Shown: piece by piece, positions 24,134 through 37,400 of the stretch | Layout: each line of letters starts with the position of its first letter | Position numbering within the stretch: the stretch's first letter is position 1 | Assembly: GCA_002081555.1 (NCBI GenBank) | Contig: MZNV01001585.1 | Coordinates: forward strand, 1-54,191 | Reading direction: 5' to 3' | DNA length: 54,191 bases | Source of the DNA: Protostelium mycophagum | Taxonomy: Eukaryota > Evosea > Variosea > Protosteliida > Protosteliaceae | The notes under the pieces: generated by a model | Seen by the model: the letters and a program-made list of their open reading frames with translations, nothing else | Told to the model about the DNA's origin: nothing | The model's database searches: none | Position numbers and translations under genes: made by a program

Positions 24134-25365
24134 TTATTTATTGTGAAAATTTGGCTTCCTCTTCTCTTTGGTTGCTGTGACGCCTTCCACCAAATCAGGT
24201 GAACTGTAACAAATAGCTTGAGCACTTGCTATTGCATTCAGTCAAACATCACACTGCCAGACCCACCTTCTCTCCATAAGGCTGCTTCTATATCTTGATT
24301 CTGTTTATTGCGCAGTGTCTGTACAGTTGTGCGGATGGCAACAGACGATTTAGAGGCGTAAGATGTGGCCAATTGGATTGCTTCTTCCATCAATCTTTCA
24401 TCATCAAAAACCTGTACAAATCCCGTCAAAAAATTCACAAAGAATAAAGGCCATTATTCGCGGTAAGTACCGTGATTTTCAGGGAAGTGAGCTGCATTGT
24501 GGTGTATTTCTTTGCACTTTAATGAATTTTTGAATGAGCAGAATGGGTGATGTGTGACTCACCTTGCACACCATGCCGATCCTGAGGGCTTCTTCGGCGG
24601 GAATGAGTTCACCGCTGAACAACAGATGTGCCGCATTTTGGTTTCCGATCAGCGATGGAAGGAAATGTGTCGCACCCATACCAGCATGGATTCCTGATTT
24701 GGTCAACATTTAATATCTTTTGTTTGAAGAAGAATTGTATTTATTAAATTGTTCAAAAACAACATTTCTTTTGGGTGTACAGGTGCAAATGACTTACCGA
24801 GACCAGAAAATGGAACACCCATCTTTGCATTCTTTGCAGCGACTCGAACATCTGTCGCCATCGCCAGACATAAACCGGCACCAACTGCATGGCCATTGAT
24901 GGCGCTTATCACTGCAGCAATCAAAGGAAGTTCATTCAATTTCTTTACCTGGTACTTTAACATCACGCACGGACAAGAATCTGGCATAAAATTTTCTCAT
25001 AATGTCGGCGTTGTTCTGTGGAGTCTCTTTTGATCTGTCCATTAAAAATTTCAGGTCTCCTCCTGCGCTGAAGGCTCTTCCTGCTCCTGTTAGGATTACA
25101 CATCTGTGGATCAATCAGGCTGCGAAGAAGGCAAGGATGATGTTAATTTTCACCTCACATCAGAACGATCGTTAATTTCGTTTACACGTCCTCTGAAAAC
25201 CTCTCCAACTTGTTCTGTTAATGCATTCAAAGTCTCAGGATGATTGAGTTTGATTATCCCTATCCCTTCATTGACAGAGAGTTCCACCAGATTAGAATTG
25301 TATCTCTTCTGGGTGTTTAATCTGTTGTTTGTCCTGGCGAAGACCTTCCCTGATGCCACAAACAT
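24134..25365 (-). CDS. Enoyl-CoA hydratase/isomerase family protein, probably mitochondrial
   Basis: This is a crotonase-fold enzyme acting on acyl-CoA. The start (25363-25365) opens MFVASGKVFARTNNRL, basic and without acidic residues, as in a mitochondrial presequence. Landmarks in order are IGIIKLNHPETLNALT, the first oxyanion-hole region AFSAGGDLKFL, the second INGHAVGAGLCLAMATD, IHAGMGATHFLPSLIG, LIPAEEALRIGMVCKV and the C-terminal SPDLVEGVTATKEKRKPNF. The last exon is joined through an intron with a GTCTGG donor, restoring the family ending. Where classical hydratases have the catalytic Glu in a PEAGGT-like loop, this protein has AGMGAT, a variant seen in a subgroup of the family. Hydratase activity is therefore uncertain; isomerase or another crotonase reaction is possible. 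It is divergent from TERT, with 79 bases between starts. Confidence 0.88.
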
Positions 25366-25444
25366 GTTCGGTGATGCCTGAAATTTGTTTTTGGATTTTT
25401 TAAATTTAATTTTGAGAATTGATTTTTTCCAAGCAGATGTCTGC
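25366..25444. promoter_or_regulatory. 79-base divergent promoter between hydratase and TERT
   Basis: The two proposed start codons are only 79 bases apart on opposite strands. The core promoters must overlap here or lie inside the transcribed regions. This rests on the inferred TERT first exon. Confidence 0.35.
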
Positions 25445-28400
25445 ATGCAATCAACGATTTTAGAAGGTCAGAGAAATAAATGAGAAGATAATAATATTTC
25501 ATAGTTCAACATGATCATCTGAGGTCTTTATTTCCGGACATCACCACTCTGGGTTCATTTTTGAGAGCTGCAGGGTATTTTGATTTGAAAAGAAATGACG
25601 ACCCTCTCCACTATACTGTGTTGCTCGGTGATGTACAAGTTGATCAGCGACAACTAACATAACTCCAGATGGGACACTTGTGTCCAACTCTCATATGTCT
25701 AATCTGGCCTTTTATGAGGTACCATCATTAGTTCTGCCACCCATCCCTTCCAATGTGAGTCATAACACATACACGGTGAAATCATTCTCATTTAAAGCAG
25801 ACACCAAGAATGAGAATGTCCACCCTCGAAGAAGTGAAGAACCAGGCAATTGAAAGATTAGTGACGTCAGCACCAGGAAAGCAGGTTCATCTCTTAGCTC
25901 TTGGGTACAGAAAGGTCGTAATAGGATTTTTTTATGGAGACATTTTGAAAGAATAATGCAGAGCTCATTGCGAGAGTCCATCGGTGTGAGAGGGATGTCA
26001 GGTGTAGACAGCTTCTATCCAAACACGAATATCAACGTCATCCAGAACTTCTCCTTCGAAATTCTCTTCGAGCGCGTGGGCGAAGAGATGTTTAAATACT
26101 TGTTGTTGCACACTTTCATGTTTGTTCCATTCAAACTGATCGATATCATCTCATGGTGACTTCCCACTTCTATATTTTTTTTAATTTTAATTTGAAAATT
26201 TAATCTGAAAAAATATAATCTTTTGAGTCAACAAAAGTCACAGAAAATTCAAAATTTCTTTGAATTTTTTTTAGACATTTGAAGAATAAAAATAAAAGTA
26301 TTCAGTTCGAAGACAAAAGAAGATGTAGAGAATCTTCCTGGAAGAGTCAAAGGAACTTTCCTGCAAATTTCTGGAGTCGCTCTGAATCATGTTGTGAACT
26401 ATATAAAATACAAACAGAAGGACAATCCATCAAAGTCGGAAAAATCCAAGAAAAGTAAGAAGAGGAAGAGAGGAGGGGATGTCACAGTCACCGAAAAAAT
26501 TCAATCACAAGGTATAATATTTTTTTTGCTTATTTTATTTTGAATTTTGTTTGAATTTTATTTTGAATTTTATTTTAATTGAATAATGTAAAATAAAAAC
26601 GATGCAGAGCCTTCTGTTCTGTTCCAGACGCAGAGCGACGGTGAGATTTCATTTCAACAAAACTAGTTGTAGATGACATTGTCAGATATATTGATGGATC
26701 TTCCCGCCAAAAAAACGAGGCTGTCAAAGTGGAAGCGGGACAAAATGAAGAGGCAGAGTAATGCCCTTGACACCACTAAAAGTCACGTGATCGAGAAGAT
26801 GCGCAGGGAAATTTCACAAGAAATTCCCAAGAAAATTCCAGGAGATCTTCACGGATTCTCGGGAAGAGATGACGAGTACAACCACCCAACCAAGATCGAG
26901 ATCTATAGATCTTGGTATCTCTATGGTAACACTTACAACTCCTTCACCCACCCACCAATCAGTGAGTTTTCTGCGAAATATACACCACCTACTAGGCTCT
27001 ACAACGAGAAAAAACAAAAATAATGTGATTGTAGATGACATGAGCGGATTGAAAAAAAGGAACGATGAAGATGCGATTTTACTATTGGACAGAATATTCA
27101 ATAAAAAGCCATTACAACCACCAGTCACACAACCCCTTGAAAAACAGGTCAGTGTTCATAGTAAAAGATTTTTGCCAAGACACTCCGTCACACATAAAAA
27201 GTCTCAAAATCTGCAAAGTTGATTTATGGTCAATCATAAAATTTGATGACGAGAATCAACTCATAAAGCAACAAAAAAATCAATTAAATTATTTTTTAAT
27301 TTCAAAAATGATATCATACAGAAACCAGAGAGCACCAGAGTGAAGGGTGGTGTCGGAACAGGCGATCGTTTAGATACACTCATTCCCACGATGAAATCTC
27401 TCATTCACAGATTCCAAAACTGCAGGTCACCTCGAAACCCCGATGAAATGTCTATTTACACTGTTGTAGATTCAGGTTATTGTTACATCATCACTGTCCT
27501 TACCCAAAGGCGGTCAGTTCTTATTTGGATTTGAATAGAACGAAAAAAAGGCGGAGAATGGAAGTCAGGGATGATGGAGATGTAGGTGAGTGCTACGATG
27601 ACGTCATCAAGCGTTTATTTGACGTTTTTGACAGCTGATGACGTGGAAACCCTTAATTCCGGAATCACCGAACATAACCAGGTGTATTCTTTTCTGAGGT
27701 GAAACTTCTCCATCTACAACGAGAGACGTAATTAATGCGATTGTAGAGCGGTAGTCAACAGAATCATTCCGAAATCGATGTGGGGATCTCAGCAGAATTT
27801 TAACCATTTCATGAACAGTATCCTTTTTTAGACGAAGAATATTCGTTTTTTCCAGTAATTTACCAGTAGAAGAATATTGTGTAACCGCATGTTTTCATGT
27901 GAATCACTTAACTCACAAGACGTAAGAGGTTTCATCAAATTGAGAAGGTTCGAGAAATTTTCCCTCGACGAAGCCTGCCGCGATATCAAAGTGAGACGTC
28001 TTAACAGATGACACAAATACTAAAGTTCACGAAAAATTAGGTCAGTCACTGCCGTTGGACCTTCAATTCACGAAAGCAACTCGAACCCAGCATTGTAGAG
28101 CGGACCCCCACCACCTTCACCCCCACCCTGGAGTCCCAAATCCGGACCAATTTATTGAGACGCTGGGTCTACTGGGTCATGACCCGCATCATATGTCCCG
28201 TTCTGAGAACATTTTTCTATTCCACAGAACACAACAAGTTCAGGAATAAGATTGTTTATTTCAGGAAGAGTCTGTGGGCTGTTTTGCGGATGACGTCATT
28301 CAATAAATTAAAATGCTCAACCTTCAAGAGACTCAGCAAGGTGATGCACAAATTTCTTTTGTGAAATCTGACTCGTTGTAGAAGGAAGCGGTGGAGATTA

Positions 28401-31026
28401 TGCAGAGGAGGTATTTTGGGTACAGTTATATTCGAATACTACCCAAGCCCAACGGTGTGAGGCCCATACTGAATTTTCGGAGAAAACCATCGTTCTCAGA
28501 ACAAGAAATTTATTCAAAAGAGAAGAATAAGAATATGACGAATCCTGTCTCCATCAATACCTTCATGGAGAATCCATTTTACGTCATCAAGCATGAGAAG
28601 GTGATTTTTTGGCTCGTTGTAGATGGTCATAACTCTGATTTATTCTTAGCAACAAGACGATAGGATGTGGGGTGGAAGTATTTTTGGTATGAATGACGTG
28701 TACAAAAAAATTGTCCCTTTTATTAGGAATTTACAGAGTTACGCACTGCAAAACGCGCACGTGAGTACCACATTTTAGCGCCTTTTAAAAATAATTATTG
28801 TTATTCTCTCCTTTCAAAAATCCGACTAAAAATCTGGTGATATCTCTAAAAGATGCAGACACCCCAACTGTACTTCGCCTCCGTCGACATCACAAAGTGA
28901 CAATGTACAGTTGTAGATCGTCACAATTAATCGCAACAGGTCTTTCGATTCGATCAATCAACAAAAATTATTTTCTGTTATTGAGCAGGAGGTTCTAAAG
29001 AAGAAGGAATATCTCATCATTAAATATTCAATTTCCGCGCCAGCCGGCGCACAGAAGAAGTGAAGTCTAGTTGTAGATGGTCATATTTACCGTTGTAGAT
29101 GGAGCACAAAGTACCAAAAGTCGGTGAAAAATATATATGATTTTCCGGACTTTTGCGAATTTGTTGAAGATCTGGCGAATAACAAGGAGTCGGTGGTGAC
29201 CGATGCGGTAGGGGTCATGTCCGTCTACAACTCTGTAAACGAAATTTCAGGTCGTGTATGAGTCCGAGAAAAAGGTCGATGTCATCAACACCATCAAAGA
29301 GCTCATATTCAACAATCTCGTCAAGGTAGGAATTGTAGAACGTCAGAATTCTGACATTTGACAGGACGGTGACACTTATTACGTTCAGAAGACGGGGATC
29401 GCTCAGGGCAGCATCTTGTCGCCTCTATTATGCTCCTTATTCTATTCACATCTGGAAAGCCGGAATTTGAGCGGTAAAATCGCCTTGAATAATCTAGCCA
29501 TGCCAGGTGCTCGGACGGGTATGTATACTCGGCCATTTGTGAGCTTCATTGTGGAGCGGGGTTGTCAATCCTGTGTCTCAAGTTCTAAAAGCTTAAAAAA
29601 ACGTGAAAAGACCACTTATTTTTCCGCCATTGGCATGATGGTGGTTAAAAATCTGGCTGCAGGGCCCTAGTGTAAACTCTTGCGGCCACGAAACTTCAAA
29701 AATAAACCCTTCAGGATGTACACCCATGTCTCAAAGTTGCGGTTGGGATACCATCATTAATTCCCCGAATAAGAACATCTTATCTACAATGACCCTCAGC
29801 AAGACCCAGAGGTGATTTCTCATTTTTTTGTGAATTTTCTCTGAGATTTTCAGGGAAAATACCACGAGTTCGTCGTCTACAACGCCTTCACAGAAGTGAG
29901 TTATGAAATCGTTGTAGACGTTCTCATGATTCCCAGAACCGATCCGACATGCGGATTGTTGATGAGATTCATCGATGACTCCATCTACATCACAACCAGT
30001 AAGACGTCCGCCACGAGGTCTGTCTCAAAGTCTTCATGTCTCTGACCCTCCAGATTTATTTTAGCCTATGAACAGGGGTTCCAAGAGTACGGCGCCCACG
30101 CAAACAAATCGAAGACAAAGATGAATTTCTCTATAGAGAACAGACCCTCTGAAGGCTGCATCCGGTCGCCAGGTAACGTGATGACACTGACGAGACACTG
30201 ACGTGAGAAGATGGGAACGTGTACATGGCTTGGTACGGGCTGTTGATCAACACACAGTCTTTTGAGGTCCAAACAAACTACGCGGCTTTTCAAGACGAAT
30301 GTCAGAAATTTTTCATATTTGTACAGAAAATTTATTGAAGTAAATACACCAAAATCACGAATTAAACTTTGCAGCCATCTTGAATTCTCTCACGATAGAC
30401 AAAGGAAATAATCCTGGCGAGTCTCTTTTCCACAAAATCATTCGCTCCATCACCTGCAGGTATGTCCAAAAACATCTGAGATCACGGTTGTTAAGACACC
30501 AGGTTGCACCCACTGCTGTTGGATTCCAACATCAACACCCACTTTACGATCTATCTCAACGTCTACCAACTTTTTTATTTCGTGTCTATAAAGTTTGTCT
30601 GCCATGCGTCCACCCTGATGCAATCACCAGACAAGAACAGCTTCTTCTTCACCAGTTAGGTCTGAGATGTGAATGTCTGATTGAAATGAGTAGGGCTCAT
30701 ACGCAGCTTGGTGAGCCACACGCACGAACTGATACAATCATGTACACGAACCCCGACAGCTAAAGAACTCAACTGCAACTGCTCCCTATTGCTCTCTGAT
30801 GTGATGTGGTAATGCATCAACATCATTCGAGAATCATCTGAAGACATTCAGGCTGGGTTACAAAGCCTTCATCACGGTGATGAAGAAGAGACCGACCAAG
30901 TTTAGAGGCATCATCAGATCCCTCCAATCCACAATCGACGAAGCCAGGTTCACCAAAACGGCACAGAAACTGTCTAGAATCGTCGCTCCAGAGCACAACA
31001 CCGTCTTTAACTCTTATAAATACTGA
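25445..31026 (+). CDS. TERT: Telomerase reverse transcriptase catalytic subunit
   Basis: TERT copies an RNA template onto chromosome ends. The inferred start MQSTILEVQHDHLRSLFPD joins in frame to a TEN domain (TTLGSFLRAAGYFDLK, VHLLALGYRK, FERVGEEMFKYLLLHTFMFV). The RNA-binding domain has FQNCRYCYIITVLTQ (CP-like), NRIIPKSMWGSQQNFNHFM and FFYSTEHNKFRNKIVYFRK (T motif). RT motifs follow: 1/2 RILPKPNGVRPILNFRRK, 3 MWGGSIFGMNDVYKKI, A FASVDITKSFDSI, B' KTGIAQGSILSPLLC, C LMRFIDDSIYITTSK, D ANKSKTKMNFS and E AWYGLLINTQSFEV. The C-terminal extension ends VAPEHNTVFNSYKY. All three catalytic aspartates are present. Variants: Ala for Pro in motif B' GIPQGS, and Tyr for Cys in the WCG primer grip. Many short introns interrupt it. 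TEN, TRBD and motif 3 rule out a retroelement enzyme. Confidence 0.93.
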
Positions 31027-31410
31027 CCCTGTCAACCCCTGTACAGAAGTAGTTTCTGACGTGAGGTGTCTTCCTTAATGAGGAAGTGCAACCGCTGTGG
31101 GTTGTACAAATTGGAAGCCGTTGCTTGTGTTTGGGCAAACAAATACGTTTTTTCCCAATTTCAATAAAAAAGTCATACGCGGAGACGTAACTTCCGGCCC
31201 GTGGCATGTTTTGCGTGGGGATAATTCTCCGGTCGCGGATCTTATCGATTTTTCTATGGTCGACATTTGCGAGTTCGGACATTTGGCAGCATCACCGTAC
31301 CGGAAAATTGGACAGCGCGTCTTCGATGCTTTCTCGGGGGTATGCGGCTGTGTTGCGAACATAATCAATCTTCCTAAACTCGACAACGAACAGCAGCTCG
31401 TCTCTGAGAG
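31027..31410. other. Intergenic stretch between TERT and the Sib-like gene
   Basis: No gene with recognisable features is seen. An AATAAA about 135 bases after the TERT stop could be its polyadenylation signal. The rest is presumably promoter of the downstream gene. Confidence 0.45.
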
Positions 31411-34400
31411 ATGATCAAGTCGACCCTCCTGATAGTCGCCACATTATTGGCACTATTTGTAACAACAACAACAGGTATGGTTATCTCTTTTGATTTAAGC
31501 TGGATGAGATGGATGATACATCGACCTCAATGTCCATTTTCTCATTCTGAAGAACCTCAACATCAAAATATCCCGGAGATTTTCGGAGTAATGAGGATAA
31601 TAATCCTGACGATAACACAGCCACCCACTTTCGATTCGGGCTGATCTCATGGAAATTAGTATCCCCAACTACAGATCGCCGTACTTTCGAATTCAAGATC
31701 CAGTTCGTGTGGAGAAGATCTTACATGTCTCCCCAGCACAAAGGTAAGCCCTGTTTCATCTTCTGTGTTGACATTTCCAGGTACTTCTACTCTATTTGAA
31801 GGCGACGAATTCTACATCAATTCCTGGACCAACAAAGACTACTGGATCAACTGGGGTGATGGACAAAAGGACAAAGTCAATTTTCAGCAGGTGACATCAA
31901 TAAGTCTTGCCGAAGATTGGCTCGCTACCACTTGGACCGGCACTCGTAATTAAATCCGTGTTTAAATTCTGCTGATCACCACAGACAAGTACCCTGATGT
32001 AACCACCCCAACCGATTACTCTTTCTCCCACACAGAGTCCGAGCGTTTATCCTCTCTTGGAAATAATAATGATCAACCTTGGTTGATTCAGGGACAAGTC
32101 CGCGTGTTTCCAAAAAGTACCCCTCTGAACCAGATCAACACCGCCTCGCCCACATCTGGTGGTCTACCCATCGTTACTGTCAGAACCGGTGTTATCACGA
32201 ACTTCCAGGTGATCCATCAATCACATGATGGAATCAGATCTGATTCCTGTAGGTCCCTTTCGATGATCCTGATGACAACGGAGCCGGTGTCACCTTCAGA
32301 GAGTCCACACTCCTGGAATCTCTTGGTCCCAATATGAAAACTAACAATAGACCAAGATTAGGACTATGCCCTTATGTCAAGATAAATCCCAACGGAATGG
32401 TCAGTTTTGACGCCAGAACTTTGACAGAGAACAAACTCTGGCAAACCCAGCACCTTATCTCCGACAAACAGGGAGGTGTTATCCCCATAGATTATCTGAT
32501 TAATGTTGCTCCTCCACAAGGTATGTTCCCGCCAAAATATCCGTTCGAATTTTAAAGCTCAATAGGTCTGTGCGGTTGCAACAACAAGGTCTGTACCAAA
32601 GACTCCGACTGTGGCAGGAATTGCCAGTGCCTCTTTTCCAACCCCATTGTAGTTCTTCCCGGTCTGGTATGATGACGTCATCCGATGTCACGTAATGACA
32701 TCTTTTCAGACCACAGGTCAAACCAAGGTGATGACCCCGACTGTCGTGCAGACTGGAGCTACCTCTTCCGTCATGACTTGGTACTTTGTTGCTGATGACA
32801 CCATCATCGATGACCAGCCTGTCAAAATCACGGCCAGCAGTGTTCCAACCGGTGCCACTCTGTCTACACAAAAAGAGTGTTCGGACAGTGTTTGTAGCTG
32901 TACCGACGGGAAATGCAAAAAGCCTCAGGTCTGCACCGAAACATTATACAATTTTTGTTAACTGTCAACAGTACGTCAAATTCACCTGGAGCAAGCCGGC
33001 AACCGGAAGTTATTCTGTATGTTTTGGAGTCGCACAGCCCGCTACCAACCCCCCCACACAACTTGCAGGCGGACAGTACTGTGTCAACATCCGTATCAGT
33101 ACTCAATGTGGTAGTAACGGTGAGTGACGTGCATGTCATAGTGTCAAACCTGACATCCCAGGTGTTGTCAGCACTTCTAGCGCGTGTAAAACTGCTTTCA
33201 ACCCTGCTACGTGCTGTACTTGCAATAAGCCAGGGTTCGACCCCGCCTCTTTGTGCTCCAGTTGTCTCGAAGGCTTCTACGGGCCCGATTGTCAACCCTG
33301 TGGAGAGTGCAACACTGGTACGATTTGATGCCATCACTGTCAATCTGACATTTTTGACAGGTACCTGTATCGATGGGTTGAACGGTGACGGTAGTTGCGT
33401 ATGTCCTCCAGGCTACACTGGTCTCAACTGTCAGATCCCCGAGTACACAAGATGCGACTCCTCAAGAACTTCATACATCCAGAGTCAAACCAAATCTGAC
33501 TCCTCCAACGTAAACCCCGTCTTTGCAAACCTCTACATGTCCGTCGGCTCCGATTCTCGCGGAACTGCAAACATCACCTACACCATCCAAACACCCCAAA
33601 ACCCCGCGATAGACATGGTCATCCTTCAAGACGTCTCCTCCAACTCTGCTCAAGACCTCTTATCTCTGAAGAAAAGCGAAATGATGGACTACTTCTGGGG
33701 TCAGTTACTGGACAAATACCCCGAATCAATGGTCGGACTCGGATCTGTGGGAAACACAGGCGACAGTTACACGCTCTTGGGTGCTCTTACAAATGTCCAG
33801 AGCACCTTCGCATCGTACGCGAGCAAGGCCACTGCTTTATCTAACCAAAAACAAGCCAGAGTCGCCGCATACGACGCCATCGTAAAGGCAGCTTCCGACA
33901 GTTACGGATGGAGACTCAACACGTACAAGTTGATCGTTGTATTGACACGTAATCTCCCTTCTGATGGAGACTGGGCCGCCGCTTGTGCTGCCATGGCAAA
34001 GCAAGGAGCCAACGTCTTGTTCCTCTCTTCCAACACTGATGTCAGGGTAATTTTTTCATTTTTAAGATAAACATCCTCACCCTTTTAGGATGCTTTCAAG
34101 ACTGTCACAGGCAACGTAGGCTTTGGTATTTCTGCCCTTCTCCAAAACAACCAGGAGAACTGGGGAGACTCCATCACCACCTCGATGGAGTACAACTTCC
34201 TCCAAACTACACCTTACGTCACAGATGACGCCGGTTTTTACAAAAACACAAACAAACTTACAAGCATCAAGAAGCTCGGAGACACTGGATCTTCCATGGT
34301 CATTTTCAATTTCCCGTCCGGGACCACCAAGGGACAAGTTTATAATCTGCCCAACCCTTCCGTGGCTATTATGGGATGGGGTGTGGCCAGTTTGATCATC

Positions 34401-37400
34401 GTTTTGAACAGAGCACCAACTGCTAGCAACCTCCGCTTTAACCCCACGCAAGATACCCCCTTTGCCTTCAACATCTCCTCTGTCGACGTCGACAAAAACA
34501 TCCTGTCTTTCAGATGGCGAACCTTGCCAAACAATGCCAAACTAACACTCAATAACGGCAACACGTTGGTCCGTGACACGTACTACCAAGACCAGAACCA
34601 AAACTATCTCACAGACGCATTCTACAGTGGAGCTTCTTCGGGACGATTTCAGCTTTTTGATGGATGTGATTCCTCCGCCGAGTACACTGCCACTTTTGTG
34701 ATCACCCCCAAAAACTACCCGCCCTTCTCCAAGGACACCAAGATGACGGTCAAGCAGGCCGATAAGAAACAACTCGACTTCGCTTCCCCCGCCATCATCG
34801 GAGATCCCGACCCCAACGTGAGATTGTCGACACTGACCGTCTACATCGCGTCAGTTCCTGACCAAGGGACTCTTACCGATGCGAGTGGAAAGATTCTCGG
34901 AAAAGGAGCCGTTGTTCCCAGCCAAAAGCTCTTCTACAACGCGCCACAAGGATACTGGTGGGGATCTACCAGCTTCACATATTACTGCAGCGATGGTTCG
35001 GAGCCCTCAGGGGTCAGCACAGTGGACGTAGACGTCACTTTCGTCAACCACCAGCCGACGCTTTCTGGATCGCGCTCCATCACAATACCCATTGGTTCTT
35101 CGGTAGATTACGACGTCAGTGTCACCGACTTTGACGTTCCCGACAATGCCACTTGGTACGCCTCTTTCGGGTCGCTCAGCTCTCACGTAACCGACATATC
35201 CTTCAAGACCACAGGTGCTGCCACCAAACTCACAGCAGGAAAATTCATGACGACCCCGTCACGATCTAAGATCACCATCTCCGCAAAGGCCGACGATCTG
35301 ATCTTGGGAACACTGGGAACCATCTCGATCTACGTACAAGATTTCTATGGAGAATCGTCTGATACACTCGTCACCACTCTTGTGGCCGGTCCCAACACTC
35401 CTCCTACTCTGGTGTCTTGGAACAGCGTTATAAACGCACCTAAGGACGGTAACGCGACCTCCACCATCGTGGCAAATGATGTCGACGGATCCCACGGAGT
35501 TTCTCTCAGTTTCACCATCAACAGCTACCCCGTGAACGGAACTCTGTACACGTCTGCGGGTGTCAAAGTCCCCAAGCCCCTACCTCTGGGTGGCTTTACA
35601 TATAACCCCTCCGAGAGAGTCCCCAACCCCACGGCTAAGACGTCATCCTTCGGATTCATCTATGTGCCCAACCAGTACACTTACGGCTCTGACAGTCTAC
35701 AATTCACTTATATGGACGTCCTGAAGGGTTCAGTCTCTGGGACAGTCCAAATCAATGTGCCCTTTGTGAACCACGTTCCCACTATCAGCGCACCTGCCTC
35801 TGTGAAGTGTAGCATCGGAAAGAACTGCACCATCAACGTCGCCGTTTCCGACCCCGACATTCCCGAAAGCGAGAGCTTTACCTTGAACACCTTCACCTTG
35901 TCTGAGGTCACATCGGCATGGTTCGTCTACAACGGCAAGACCACTCTTCTCACCACCACCACCCCTGTCAAGTTTCTTACCGGAGCATCTCCTTACGCTA
36001 CCGTCAGGATCATCCTCTTGCTGTCTGACACGGCCAGCGGAGATCTCGGAGATTTCTCCATCTTTGCGACAGATTCTCGTGATGAAAAGTCCAATACCGC
36101 GACTGTGAGCATTTCCGTCGGAGAAAACAACCCTCCCAGAGTGATTGATCCACCCAATCCCAGTCCAGTACCTGGAGACACTACTTCTCCATTGATGGTG
36201 ATCACTGGGACAGATATGGACGGAACACAAGGTTCTTCCCTCACCCTCACCATCGTTACCGCACCAACTCACGGTACCATCACCACCAAGAATGGAGCTA
36301 CTGGCAGATCCAACTTTGTGTTTGCAGATACGGAGAATACCCCGGCAACCTACAGAAACACGACCTCTGGTGCTGACCAAGGATCCTCCATCTATGGCCT
36401 GACATATACACCCACACGCTACTACAGCGGACCCGACAGCTTCACCTTCTTAATGGCCGATGCCCTGGGTGCTGAAAGTCGCACCGTTACTGTCAGACTC
36501 AATGTGACTTTTGTGAACCACCCCCCTGTACTGTCGACGTCGACACCCTCCATCATCTGTGGATTTGGCTCTAACTGTTACTTCAATTTCACCGTTGTAG
36601 ATTACGACCCGGTAAGTCCTCCATCTACAACCAAAATTCCGTTATTTATAGCAACAGGTCGACTTTGAGACCATCCGTGTGATATCTTCTTCACTTCTCC
36701 AGACCACTGGATTCTCCACATTTTACCAGGACGCGCTGACAGTTATCCCTACGACCTTTCCATCAACCATCTTCCCAGCCCTTCCCACAACTGCCTCCTT
36801 CTCCGTGGTTGTTGGATTCAATTCCCTCATCCAAGGTAATCTCGGTCAGATCTCCCTCCAGGCAGAAGATTCTCACGGCGAATTCTCCGCGCCAGTTTCC
36901 GTGACCGTTACCGCGGCAGCCTCCAACGCGCCTTACCTCGTCTCCGGAACAGACGACGTCCCTGTCTTCGAGGATAGCAGCAGCTCCTTCGATGTGACAG
37001 GAACAGACCAGGATGGACAACAAGGAAAGGACCTCACCTTTGTCCTCTTAACACTCCCCGCAAACGGGAGAATTTCTGACAGTCTCGGCAACGTCTACAC
37101 CGCGTCCAATTCGATTTTACCTCGCGAAGCCAACCAACCTAAGGGCAAGCGCGCGGACTTGCCAACATCAACATCCACATTCACATTGACCTACACGCCC
37201 GCCAAACTGTTCTTTGGCCGAAACAACTACACCTTTTTGTTCAGAGACCCCACTGGAGTGGACTCTGTTGTGTACACCGGAAATTTCGATGTGACACATG
37301 TCAACCACCCCCCTACCGGATCTGACTTTGTCGTGTCGGGCAAGTCTGGAGAGAACATTTCACTGGAGAACAAGTTCGTCGCCACAGATCTTGACGGTGA

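Noticed and set aside
28391-30300. Reverse-transcriptase motifs as a LINE or other retroelement
   Set aside because: The TEN and RNA-binding domains upstream, the T motif, motif 3, the TERT-type motif E and the C-terminal extension identify host telomerase. There is no gag-like, endonuclease or RNase H sequence, no terminal repeat and no poly-A tail.
31097-31410. A separate gene between TERT and the adhesin
   Set aside because: An open frame of about 100 codons exists, but it has no signal peptide, domain or splice pattern and fits promoter sequence equally well.
32864-33343. Long minus-strand open frames under the Sib-like gene
   Set aside because: They mirror the coding strand's codon pattern, have no domain and no start context, and are antisense shadows.
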